A DNA stretch of 32,422 nt from a virus, in IMG/VR virus record IMGVR_UViG_3300021559_000317, positions 1 to 32,422 of that record; one strand, 5' to 3'. Below the pieces are notes generated by a model. The model had not been told where the DNA came from, did not search any database, and saw nothing but the letters and a program-made list of their open reading frames with translations. How positions within the stretch are numbered: the stretch's first letter is position 1; the number at the start of each line of letters is the position of its first letter. Both the position numbers and the translations under genes were made by a program. This document shows positions 22,842 through 31,267 of this stretch, one piece after another.

Positions 22842-24706
22842 TGACTGACATTTTACATCCTGGTGAAACACTAGGTCCAGTAGTAACGACTGCTCCTTCT
22901 GCAGCTTCAACAACTCCAGACCCAGATGCCTCTCTGCTTGAACCAGGGGAGACTCTCGGTTCAACAGTACCAACCCCTCCTCCTAGTTTCGGTAGCAGAG
23001 TATTTGAGACTGGTCCTTTGGGACCTCCTGCAGCATTGGCAAGTTCTATCTATAGTGACAGAACTAGCAAGTTACATGATGCCATGGAAGCATTGGTTAA
23101 TGGAGATGCTGCTGGTGCTCTCAAGAAGGCTGTTGAGATGATACCTTTTGCCGACCCAGGCAGTCCTGAAATGAGAATGATTAAAGGTATCGCTACCCAA
23201 TCCATCAATGAGATTGGAAAGGGCAACAAAGCTGCTAAGGCAGGTGATACAGCAGGAATGATAGCTCACGATGTATCAGCTATTGTCCCTCCATTAGCTC
23301 CAGCTATTCAAGCTGGCGGTGAAGATATCAAGAATAAGAACTTTGGTGCATTGGCTGGTGATGTTGTCGGAGGAGTGACACAAGGCTTAGCCGTAGCATC
23401 TGGTGCATTCCCTGAAGAGACTTCTGGAATCGTTAAAGACGCAGCTTCTACCGTTGCTAATGCTGTCGGTAAAGGTGCTGCTAAGACAGCCGCTGCTGGA
23501 GCTGGAGCTTTAGCCGACACAGCCGCTGCTGGCGTTAAATATGTTGCTGCTCCCATCGTTAAAGGAGTTGTATCAGGAGCTGCAGACTTCGTTAAGGATA
23601 ATCTTGCAGACATTGCCAGCAAAGCTCCAGATGCTGCTGATATGTCTGACCTTGCTGCTAAGACTACAGATTATCTTAGCCAGAAAGCAACGGACTTGGG
23701 ATTGCCTGTAGATGACATTCAGCAAAGAGTTCAGAGTGCTGTTGATAAGGTCCAGGATGAATACACATATTGGTTTAATCATCCACAATCTGTGAGTGGT
23801 GGCTCATTCGATGCTGCCACATCATTAGCTAAGAACCTGCAAGACCAGTTTGCTGGACCGCCAAAGTTCGCTTCTAGACTTGCTGAACTAGCTTATACAG
23901 AACCACCCGCTGCTGAAGTGCAGGCAGCTCTTACCAGAGGTTCTACCACTGGTGGGTTAGCTGAAGCTGGTGAAAAGATGGCTCGTCGCTTACCTGGTGC
24001 AGGACCTGAGTTTGAGGACCCCAATGCTCAGCTTCGTCAAGCTCTGCAGTCTTCATTCAAGAATGGAGCTTACTATGCTGACTATGGAAGCAGACTAACA
24101 GAAATATTAGGTAAGTATGCCGATAAGCCTGGACTTCCTGGAGCTGCAGAATTAGAAGACATGATTGGTGAACTGAATGAAGGATTGGCAGACAACAATA
24201 AGCTAGCTAGTCCCCATCGCTTCCAGAATTATGATGCTGGAAAACCTACTACCAACGATACTGCAACAGCTACTTTATGGCGTGACGCTCTACAAGAAGC
24301 TCATGACAAACTGGCTGGCACAAGCAAGTTCGGTGGACCTCTTTCTCTAGCAAGTTCTACAGGACTTGGTGGAGTTCTAGGTCTAGCTGCTGGTCACCCA
24401 ATCCTAGGATTGATTGGTGGCGTAGCTTTGGACCAGGGACTCAAGGCTTTGGTAAGGAAAGGTTTCATAGACCCAACATTACCTGGAGATAGCTTATGGA
24501 TGAACGCCATAAGGTCAGTGCCAGTTAATCAGGGCTCCGAAGTATTAAAGAAGTATGGCAAGCAGTCAGGGACACCATTGGAGAACTCTCCAGCGTTCCA
24601 AGACTACACTCCCGCTCAGAAGGCTCAAGCTATTGCTGCGGACAAATCCCTTAGACAGAAGTTCGAGGAGTTCAAAGCTAACTTCAAGGGACATCAAGGA
24701 CAATAA
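22841..24706 (+). CDS. Internal virion/structural protein, Ala-rich (probable)
   Basis: The 621-residue protein begins with a short duplicated motif (HPGETLGPVV at about 6-15 and EPGETLGSTV at about 32-41). It has a region of alternating Ala/Gly/Val helices (residues about 190-270, with stretches such as AAKTAAAGAGALADTAAAG) that could pass or associate with membranes, and a Gly-rich segment GLGGVLGLAAGHPILGLIGG near 510-530. It fits a DNA-ejection or core protein. It is coupled to the preceding gene (TAATG) and is followed directly by the collagen-like fibre with AAGGA. I see no enzyme motif. The exact family is not recognised. Confidence 0.6.
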   Translation: MTDILHPGETLGPVVTTAPSAASTTPDPDASLLEPGETLGSTVPTPPPSFGSRVFETGPLGPPAALASSIYSDRTSKLHDAMEALVNGDAAGALKKAVEMIPFADPGSPEMRMIKGIATQSINEIGKGNKAAKAGDTAGMIAHDVSAIVPPLAPAIQAGGEDIKNKNFGALAGDVVGGVTQGLAVASGAFPEETSGIVKDAASTVANAVGKGAAKTAAAGAGALADTAAAGVKYVAAPIVKGVVSGAADFVKDNLADIASKAPDAADMSDLAAKTTDYLSQKATDLGLPVDDIQQRVQSAVDKVQDEYTYWFNHPQSVSGGSFDAATSLAKNLQDQFAGPPKFASRLAELAYTEPPAAEVQAALTRGSTTGGLAEAGEKMARRLPGAGPEFEDPNAQLRQALQSSFKNGAYYADYGSRLTEILGKYADKPGLPGAAELEDMIGELNEGLADNNKLASPHRFQNYDAGKPTTNDTATATLWRDALQEAHDKLAGTSKFGGPLSLASSTGLGGVLGLAAGHPILGLIGGVALDQGLKALVRKGFIDPTLPGDSLWMNAIRSVPVNQGSEVLKKYGKQSGTPLENSPAFQDYTPAQKAQAIAADKSLRQKFEEFKANFKGHQGQ

Positions 24707-27271
24707 ATGGCAACAGGTGCAATTTTAGCTGGTAATATCCAGAACCTTATAGGGACCGCTGATGCGGCTACTATCAACATTACCCTAGTCAACTATGGTA
24801 GTGTCGCACCTTATACTGCCGATGGTCTGCTCGCCAACATTGTACAGACGATTACTGCAGACGTTACTGGCGTTTATTCACAGGCAATATATGCGACTGA
24901 ACAAATAGTACCTGCTGGTACTTACTACACTTTCGAGATATTGGATGCCAATGGAGATTTCATCCAGTGCTTTGGAGCTACAATTCCAACTGGTACGAGT
25001 GCCCTTGAGGAGTTGCTCCAGATTAATGCCACCAATTCACCATATTACAATCCTCTTGTAGGTCCAACAGGACCTGCTGGACCTGCTGGAGGACCAACTG
25101 GACCAACCGGATACACTGGTGCTGGAGTTGCTGGCTCTGCAGGTGCAACTGGACCAACAGGTTATACAGGACCTGCAGGTAGTGCTGGGTCATCTGGCTC
25201 CATAGGAGCCACTGGGTACACAGGTTACACTGGTCCTGCAGGTAGCAATGGAACTATCGGAGCGACTGGCTACACTGGATATACAGGCTATACAGGTAGA
25301 ACCGGACCCACAGGTTATACGGGGTACACGGGACCAGGCAATTTCACAGGGTATACGGGACCTCAAGGACCTACAGGACCTACGGGATATACTGGTGCGG
25401 GTAATTTTACTGGCTACACCGGATATACTGGTGCGGGCTCAACAGGATACACAGGGTACACAGGTCCTGGCAACTTCACAGGATACACTGGTCCCGTTGG
25501 AGCAACAGGATATACAGGTTACACAGGAACTCAAGGAACTGCTGGAGCAGCGGGAGCTACAGGTCCTACAGGATACACTGGTCCTGGTAATTTTACGGGA
25601 TACACAGGTTATACGGGTTCAATTGGACCGACTGGACCGACTGGATACACTGGCCCCATAGGAACTACGGGATATACGGGATACAGTGGGTTTACTGGTT
25701 ATACTGGTCCAGGCAATTTTACCGGATACACCGGATACACTGGCACTACAGGTTACACTGGTCCTACTGGCTACACAGGTTACACCGGACCAATAGGTTC
25801 AACAGGATATACAGGATATACGGGTCCTGGCAACTTTACTGGGTATACAGGTTATACGGGATATACAGGTGCTGGTTACTTGGCTACTTCTGCGAGTACA
25901 CTAACTCCCTCCCTTGCACCGAAGTCTTTTACTACCCAAGCTGGATTAGCTTACTTAGCTGGAGATAGAGTCAGAGCTACTAGTAGAGGCACTCCTACTG
26001 AATATATGGAAGGAGTGGCCAGTTCATACTCCTCAACTACCCTCGTTGTCACTATAGATGTCTTCAATGGAGGAAGCTCACTATCAGACTGGAATTTGGG
26101 TCTGGCTGGCAATCCAGGAGTAACTGGGTATACAGGCTATACAGGTTTTACTGGTTCTACTGGACCGACGGGCTACACTGGACCTGGCAACTTCACTGGA
26201 TATACAGGTTACACTGGATATACCGGACCAATTGGTAGCACTGGTCCAACGGGATATACCGGATATACAGGACCCGGAAACTTCACAGGTTATACTGGAT
26301 ATACAGGAACTACTGGTCCAACTGGATTTACTGGCTATACAGGTCCAGGTAACTTTACAGGGTACACTGGCTACACCGGATATACTGGACCAACTGGCTA
26401 TACAGGACCTGTCGCACCAGCGAATTATTCTCAATCATTCACTAACCAAACTACTGTTTCAGTCGCTAGTCTTTCTCATAAGTTTAATACTAGTGCGCTG
26501 ATTGTAACCTGCTACGACACGGCTAGTCCTGCAAATCAGATTCAACCAGCAACTGTTACGATAGACGGCTCTAGCTTCGCTGTTGTTGTAACGTTCTTCT
26601 CGTCCCAATCTGGTTATATCGTTATCAACGGTGCAGGCTCAGCAGGTGCTACAGGCTACACAGGATACACGGGACCTGGAGTGGGGGCCACAGGACCAAC
26701 TGGATATACAGGACCTGGTAACTTCACTGGGTACACAGGATACACAGGACCAATAGGTCCTACGGGTCCTACAGGACCAACTGGCTATACAGGGTATACG
26801 GGATACTCAGGCTTCACTGGTTACACCGGACCTAATGACGGAGTAACTCAAGTCAACAGCAAAACAATGCAGTTGGCGGGTAGCTGGGGTATCGCTTGGG
26901 CACAATATAGCTTCGCTCTTGATGGTGGAGTTGTTAGCACTATCACACCACCATCTGCTAGAAATACAACAATACCAGCCAATGCAATTCTCACAGCGGG
27001 TATGGTTAATGTCACAACTGCTGTCACCTCCAGTGGAACCACAGGCGTATCCATTGGTGTAGCAGGTACTGGCGGTGGAGTGGCAACATTACTTGCCTCG
27101 ACAGTCAAGGGCTCATTAACCTTGGATGCCTTATTGCCTACCGTTACTTCATTCACTGCTGGAAAGAAATTGACAGGTGCGGGTGGCATTACCTTTACGA
27201 TTATTACTAATGCTCTTACCGCTGGAGTGATAGAAGTGTGGGTTGAGTATTATCTATCCGCTGCCGCGTAA
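24707..27271 (+). CDS. Long collagen-like tail fibre protein
   Basis: The 854-residue protein is a probable trimeric fibre. Residues 1 to about 118 form an N-terminal head domain ([26 protein letters not shown]) of a type seen in tail fibres, probably the attachment end. Collagen-like G-x-T repeats fill about 119-388, 468-568 and 647-708, dominated by GYT, GPT and PGN-FT units. Two globular inserts lie between (389-467, 569-646), and a C-terminal beta domain (709-854) likely trimerises or binds the receptor. The repeat uses mainly Tyr and Thr rather than Pro and hydroxyproline. About ten NFT triplets replace Gly at regular places without shifting register. The ATG is preceded by AAGGA and follows the previous stop directly. 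Confidence 0.88.
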   Translation: MATGAILAGNIQNLIGTADAATINITLVNYGSVAPYTADGLLANIVQTITADVTGVYSQAIYATEQIVPAGTYYTFEILDANGDFIQCFGATIPTGTSALEELLQINATNSPYYNPLVGPTGPAGPAGGPTGPTGYTGAGVAGSAGATGPTGYTGPAGSAGSSGSIGATGYTGYTGPAGSNGTIGATGYTGYTGYTGRTGPTGYTGYTGPGNFTGYTGPQGPTGPTGYTGAGNFTGYTGYTGAGSTGYTGYTGPGNFTGYTGPVGATGYTGYTGTQGTAGAAGATGPTGYTGPGNFTGYTGYTGSIGPTGPTGYTGPIGTTGYTGYSGFTGYTGPGNFTGYTGYTGTTGYTGPTGYTGYTGPIGSTGYTGYTGPGNFTGYTGYTGYTGAGYLATSASTLTPSLAPKSFTTQAGLAYLAGDRVRATSRGTPTEYMEGVASSYSSTTLVVTIDVFNGGSSLSDWNLGLAGNPGVTGYTGYTGFTGSTGPTGYTGPGNFTGYTGYTGYTGPIGSTGPTGYTGYTGPGNFTGYTGYTGTTGPTGFTGYTGPGNFTGYTGYTGYTGPTGYTGPVAPANYSQSFTNQTTVSVASLSHKFNTSALIVTCYDTASPANQIQPATVTIDGSSFAVVVTFFSSQSGYIVINGAGSAGATGYTGYTGPGVGATGPTGYTGPGNFTGYTGYTGPIGPTGPTGPTGYTGYTGYSGFTGYTGPNDGVTQVNSKTMQLAGSWGIAWAQYSFALDGGVVSTITPPSARNTTIPANAILTAGMVNVTTAVTSSGTTGVSIGVAGTGGGVATLLASTVKGSLTLDALLPTVTSFTAGKKLTGAGGITFTIITNALTAGVIEVWVEYYLSAAA
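25061..25875 (+). repeat. Collagen-like repeat block 1
   Basis: In-frame Gly-x-Thr repeats (GYT, GPT, GAT and PGN-FT interruptions) encode residues about 119-388 of the long fibre. Glycine and threonine codons vary freely, so the repeat is strong in protein but degenerate in DNA. Confidence 0.92.
26108..26410 (+). repeat. Collagen-like repeat block 2
   Basis: In-frame Gly-x-Thr repeats encode residues about 468-568 of the long fibre, with three GNFT interruptions. Confidence 0.9.
26645..26830 (+). repeat. Collagen-like repeat block 3
   Basis: In-frame Gly-x-Thr repeats encode residues about 647-708 of the long fibre, just before the C-terminal domain, with one GNFT interruption. Confidence 0.9.
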
Positions 27272-27284
27272 CATTCAAGGTTTG

Positions 27285-28040
27285 ATGGCTAATATGATTA
27301 ATTCACACACTCCTACGGTGTTCTCTTCGCAGCTAGAACAGGACTGTCTTACCCCCACTAGTTGGGCAAAGATGGATATTAAGTCTATTACTGCGGAGAA
27401 CTTCGAGGAAATAGTAAAGAGCTATTCTCTGCTGGTATATAAGTGGCTGAGTCAACGAGGCATCCATCCTAAGTATCGCAGAACAATGTGCTTGAGGTTT
27501 TGGCAGCTTGCATGGAAACGACATGCTAACTTCGATGGTAATAAAAGCAATATAGCCACTTGGTTGGAGTCTTCAATATTCTTGAGCTCCCTCCGTAACA
27601 ATGGTAGGTCTCACAAGAGAGAATGTGCACTGACGGACCCGTTACTGAGGGAAGCCGATACAGATGCATCGTACTCTCTTGAAATCTGGGAAGATATTTG
27701 CGATAGAGGTCTACAGAGCTTACCTGATATACAACAACCTCCATCGGCTCACGATGAGCTTTATCTTAATGAAGTGTTATCGGAGGTGAGAGTTGGTGAC
27801 CGTCTTCTCATTGAAGACCTTCTAGGTGGAATGTCAGAGACAGAACTTGCTAATAAGTTGGGGGTGAGTAGATGGACAGTTCACCAAAAGATAGCAGCTC
27901 TTAGAGAGCGATATCAACAGAGACGCAAGGGTAAGAAATACAACGACCACACTACTCTCTATTGGAAGACTTACTTCAGCACATCCATTCAGAACGGTCT
28001 TCCTGTTCCCGCCCATCTTAGATACCAATATTGCGTATAG
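27285..28040 (+). CDS. Sigma-factor-like protein (region 2 and region 4 pattern)
   Basis: The 251-residue protein resembles an ECF-type sigma factor. A region 2-like part reads YSLLVYKWLSQRG, then RRTMCLRFWQLAWKRHANFDGNKSNIATWLESSIFLSSLRN, close to the usual pattern Q-x-x-F-x-x-W-x-x-x-x-x-F-D ... F-x-x-W-L-x-x-I-A-x-N. Region 4-like helix-turn-helix near the end is DRLLIEDLLGGMSETELANKLGVSRWTVHQKIAALRERY. A phage-coded sigma would direct host RNA polymerase to phage promoters, perhaps late ones. An in-frame TTG at 27243 extends it into the fibre gene; the ATG at 27285, after AAGG, is the better start. It lies, oddly, between two fibre genes. No matching promoter was identified. Confidence 0.7.
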   Translation: MANMINSHTPTVFSSQLEQDCLTPTSWAKMDIKSITAENFEEIVKSYSLLVYKWLSQRGIHPKYRRTMCLRFWQLAWKRHANFDGNKSNIATWLESSIFLSSLRNNGRSHKRECALTDPLLREADTDASYSLEIWEDICDRGLQSLPDIQQPPSAHDELYLNEVLSEVRVGDRLLIEDLLGGMSETELANKLGVSRWTVHQKIAALRERYQQRRKGKKYNDHTTLYWKTYFSTSIQNGLPVPAHLRYQYCV

Positions 28041-28049
28041 ATAGGCAGA

Positions 28050-28415
28050 ATGAGGAAGAGTTATAAACATAAGATACTACTTACCGATGTAGCGTTGAAA
28101 CGATTTGCTCTGAAGGTTCAAGTACTAACATATTACGGTAAGCAAGGGCACCTGCAGTGTTGCTGGTCAGGATGCAAGGTTATGGACCCAGACTGTTTAT
28201 CATTGGACCACATCTTAGATAACGGCACAGCGAATAAGTTACCAGGAGGACGTAGAAGGGGTGGGGACGGCTTATACCGACACGTTATATCTAAGAAGTT
28301 CCCACCAGGTTTACAGACTCTTTGCTTGAACCACCAATGCAAGAAAGAACTGCTCAGACGGCGATTATTAGTAGGTACGAAGACTAAGTCGAGTATTAGC
28401 ACAAAAGGCAAATAA
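28050..28415 (+). CDS. HNH endonuclease, phage type
   Basis: The 121-residue protein has the small phage HNH pattern: Cys37/38, Cys42 and Cys49 form a metal site, followed by [11 protein letters not shown] (His54) and a late [25 protein letters not shown] with Cys92, Asn94, His95 and Cys97. The layout I-D-H-x-x-x-x-G-T ... Y-R-x-x-x-x-x-x-F-P-x-G-x-Q-x-L-C-x-N is common in free-standing phage HNH enzymes. These cut DNA, often as mobile homing genes, or assist packaging. It sits between the sigma-like gene and the second collagen-like fibre, nine bases after the first and one before the second. All ligands look present, so it may be active. Confidence 0.8.
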   Translation: MRKSYKHKILLTDVALKRFALKVQVLTYYGKQGHLQCCWSGCKVMDPDCLSLDHILDNGTANKLPGGRRRGGDGLYRHVISKKFPPGLQTLCLNHQCKKELLRRRLLVGTKTKSSISTKGK

Positions 28416-28416
28416 A

Positions 28417-29571
28417 ATGGGTACTTATACACCACGATTACAATTATACAAACCATCTGCTGGTGAATATGGTTGGCAAGACCTAGTTAACCACAATTGG
28501 GATGTCCTCGACACCTCTAGCACTGGAGGTGGCAGTGGTGGCTCGGGTTCCACAGGACCAACTGGATACACAGGTTACACAGGTCCGATGGGATTTACCG
28601 GATATACGGGTTACACAGGCTACACAGGTCCAGGTAATTTCACTGGGTACACTGGATATACTGGCCCGACAGGATTCACTGGCGACACAGGTTACACGGG
28701 ACCAGGTAACTTCACAGGTTATACAGGCTACACTGGATTCACTGGACCAGGAAATTTCACTGGTTACACCGGACCCACAGGATACACCGGACCTACTGGT
28801 TTCACTGGGTACACAGGCTACACTGGTCCTGGTAGCTTTACTGGTTACACAGGGTATACAGGACCAGGCAACTTTACAGGATACACAGGTTATACCGGAC
28901 CCACAGGTCCGTCTGGTTACACTGGATACACGGGTCCAGGTAACTTCACAGGATATACCGGACCTACTGGATTTACGGGTCCTGCTGGTACTGCCTCTGC
29001 CACTGGAGCTACTGGTTATACAGGCTACACAGGATACACAGGTCTGGGAGCCACAGGATATACAGGACCAGGAAACTTCACTGGATATACGGGATACACA
29101 GGATACACGGGTGGTCTTGGAACCACAGGAGCTACTGGCTTCACAGGACCTGGTAACTTTACTGGGTACACTGGACCCACTGGATTCACTGGGTACACTG
29201 GAGCTCAAGGAGCGACAGGAGCAACTGGACCCACTGGACCAGGGAACTTCACTGGATACACAGGCTTCACTGGATACTCAGGATTTCAAGGAACCACTGG
29301 TCCAACTGGATTCACCGGATATACAGGCTCCAGTGCTGCTGGATTCAACTTCCTGGATAATGGAACTCCTACAGGAGCTGTCAACGGAGTCAATGCTGTA
29401 TTCACTTTGTCCTATGCACCTAATCCTGCTGCTAGCTTGATGCTGTTCGTGAATGGGGTATTACAAGACCCCAATGGAAACGATTACACTCTTTCCTCTA
29501 CGACCGTAACATTTACTGCAGGGTCTATCCCTCAATCTGGAGCTAATCTCCAGACGTATTTCAGACACTAA
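28417..29571 (+). CDS. Short collagen-like tail fibre protein
   Basis: The 384-residue protein begins with a short N-terminal region ([32 protein letters not shown]), a conserved anchor type in phage fibres, then a Gly/Ser linker. Collagen-like repeats fill about 44-304 and are dominated by GYT, GFT and GPT with about eight GNFT interruptions. The C-terminal domain (about 308-384) reads [26 protein letters not shown] ... LFVNGVLQ, a phage fibre tip type. It is a second, shorter relative of the long fibre, and the two share the [10 protein letters not shown] unit, suggesting duplication or gene exchange. AAAGG precedes the ATG. It may cap, pair with or compete with the long fibre. Confidence 0.87.
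   Translation: MGTYTPRLQLYKPSAGEYGWQDLVNHNWDVLDTSSTGGGSGGSGSTGPTGYTGYTGPMGFTGYTGYTGYTGPGNFTGYTGYTGPTGFTGDTGYTGPGNFTGYTGYTGFTGPGNFTGYTGPTGYTGPTGFTGYTGYTGPGSFTGYTGYTGPGNFTGYTGYTGPTGPSGYTGYTGPGNFTGYTGPTGFTGPAGTASATGATGYTGYTGYTGLGATGYTGPGNFTGYTGYTGYTGGLGTTGATGFTGPGNFTGYTGPTGFTGYTGAQGATGATGPTGPGNFTGYTGFTGYSGFQGTTGPTGFTGYTGSSAAGFNFLDNGTPTGAVNGVNAVFTLSYAPNPAASLMLFVNGVLQDPNGNDYTLSSTTVTFTAGSIPQSGANLQTYFRH
28546..29331 (+). repeat. Collagen-like repeat block of the short fibre
   Basis: In-frame Gly-x-Thr repeats encode residues about 44-304. The repeat unit [10 protein letters not shown] recurs about eight times. Codon choice varies between copies, as in the long fibre. Confidence 0.92.
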
Positions 29572-29584
29572 GAATCCCACCTGA

Positions 29585-29604
29585 AGCCTCAAGAAGGCTC
29601 TTTG
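29585..29604 (+). terminator. Weak hairpin upstream of spike gene
   Basis: AGCCT (29585-29589) pairs with AGGCT (29595-29599) around loop CAAGA, followed by CTTTG. The stem is short and the T-run poor, so it could be a weak terminator or just chance. It is in the 48-base gap after the short fibre gene. Confidence 0.25.
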
Positions 29605-29619
29605 AAAGATGAGAGCCTA

Positions 29620-31266
29620 ATGAAACTACTACTAACAATCTTATTGCTGTCAACAATGATGTTCGCTCAGAACGTCATTGACATACCTCAGGGAGGTACA
29701 GGAGCTAGGACTGCTCCCTCAGCTCTGGCTAACTTGAATGCAGCTTCGCAATGGCTAACTGGCACTGATTGCAGTGAGTCTGCTGGTGCCGATGCAGGGG
29801 CTCAAATCAATGCCTGTATTACGTCTAGTGGTGCTGATGGTATCTATAATGCTGGTGGTATCACTGGTGCTCAAGCCATTAATGGTACTTCTCCAATTCC
29901 TACAGGGACCCCTACAGGTGAATGGTTAGCTGGTGACACTACATACTGGCTGACTAGTTCGGCTTCTAGTATTGTGATACCCACCAGATTTCATGTAAAG
30001 GGTATAGGCACGACGATTCAAGCTGGAAATTATAATACCATCTTCCGTGCTTGTAATGGCGAGACTACTGGAACACCATGTGCAGGCGGTAGCTTTCCTT
30101 CAAACACACCAATCTTCTGTTTCGGTAATAGTGGCGCATGTAATCTGCCAACTTCTCAGCAGCAATACGATTCCTACATAATGGGTGTAACCATAGATTG
30201 TAATGGAGTATCTGGATGTATTGGAGTACAAAATAAGACTGCTCAAGAAAAGTCAGGAGTGTTTGATTCTGACATTGTAAATTGGGGTAACGGAGGTATT
30301 GGTCTAGATATTGAAGATGGCTCACCTAGTTCACCAAGTCATTCTATGTACGCCCGATTGGTAGTTGGGAACGATAAGCAGTTCAATTGCACTCTTAATG
30401 CAGTAGGGGTAAAGATAGACGATAACTTGATGTTCGGACTGCCGTGGTCTTTAGACAAGATTACTGTACATAACCCAGGATGTTGCTATAACAGCCATTG
30501 CACTGGCAACGTCATGCCAACGGATAACATTAGAATCAGTGGTCTGGGTCCGATGGCAATTCGTGATTACCATGGAGAAATTGCCAATGATGGTATCCAT
30601 GTAGGAGCCGACGCTACAACTTCAGGCATTACTCTCGACAGCATCAGCGGCTTATCAAACGCCCAGATATACATTGATAACGCATTTACAACAGAGAACA
30701 TAATCATCCACGATGTTAGAGGATGCTGTCAGTTAATCAATGACCAGGTCAACGGTAACACAATCGGTCAGTCATCAGAAAATGGTGGACTAACAAATGG
30801 AGGAGGTGTCGCTCTCTATGCTATGGGTCCAACAGGAAGTGGTACAGGAAGCGGTACAAAGGTTATCACTACGGCTGTGAGTGTTGTTCAATCTCGCACA
30901 GCCTCATTTACCGATATCGCACCTGCAGTTAGTGACAGCGGATTAATTCTAGTAATCAATCCTGCAACTCCTATTCATCTTCTTCGTGCTTACTGTGCTG
31001 TTCAAGGTACGACCAACGTAGTTATTAACCTTGACAAACGAACAGAGGCAGCCATCGCTACTGACACAGGTAATCATCTTCTTGCAAGTAACCTGACTGC
31101 TGTAGCAGGAGGGGCACATACATTTGCTTTTGCTAACGGCGCTAGTCAATGTGGAGCTACAACTAGCTGTGCCATCGCCGCACATAGTCCCGTTGTAGCT
31201 ACAATCAGTTCAATCTCAGGAGCACCGACAGATTTGCAATGCTCGGTGGATTACACAATAGACTAA
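29620..31266 (+). CDS. Secreted-looking, Cys-rich tail spike/fibre (right-handed beta-helix likely)
   Basis: The 548-residue protein starts MKLLLTILLLSTMMFAQ, a convincing signal peptide with a cut near FA-Q. It then has IPQGGTGARTAPSALANLNA, a segment typical of phage tail fibres. Next comes SAGADAGAQINACI, typical of pectin-lyase-like beta-helix proteins (D-A-G-x-Q-I-N-A), followed by Gly/Asn/Ile-rich repeats of helix style up to about residue 385. The C-terminal part is a separate beta domain. About twenty cysteines, including CC pairs, suggest disulfides. I prefer ATG 29620 over an in-frame TTG at 29602. An enzyme or adhesin role is inferred; no catalytic residues are assigned. The export signal on a fibre-like protein is unusual. 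Confidence 0.75.
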   Translation: MKLLLTILLLSTMMFAQNVIDIPQGGTGARTAPSALANLNAASQWLTGTDCSESAGADAGAQINACITSSGADGIYNAGGITGAQAINGTSPIPTGTPTGEWLAGDTTYWLTSSASSIVIPTRFHVKGIGTTIQAGNYNTIFRACNGETTGTPCAGGSFPSNTPIFCFGNSGACNLPTSQQQYDSYIMGVTIDCNGVSGCIGVQNKTAQEKSGVFDSDIVNWGNGGIGLDIEDGSPSSPSHSMYARLVVGNDKQFNCTLNAVGVKIDDNLMFGLPWSLDKITVHNPGCCYNSHCTGNVMPTDNIRISGLGPMAIRDYHGEIANDGIHVGADATTSGITLDSISGLSNAQIYIDNAFTTENIIIHDVRGCCQLINDQVNGNTIGQSSENGGLTNGGGVALYAMGPTGSGTGSGTKVITTAVSVVQSRTASFTDIAPAVSDSGLILVINPATPIHLLRAYCAVQGTTNVVINLDKRTEAAIATDTGNHLLASNLTAVAGGAHTFAFANGASQCGATTSCAIAAHSPVVATISSISGAPTDLQCSVDYTID

Positions 31267-31267
31267 T

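Noticed and set aside
25061-26830. Dense short direct repeats that might look like a CRISPR array or tandem DNA repeat
   Set aside because: They are in-frame G-x-T collagen-like codons with varied synonymous codons. There are no constant-length repeats with unique spacers.
28483-29208. Long open frames on the minus strand and in other frames across the collagen repeats
   Set aside because: They are Ser-, Cys- or Gln-rich shadows produced by the repeat itself, without ribosome sites or a plausible fold.
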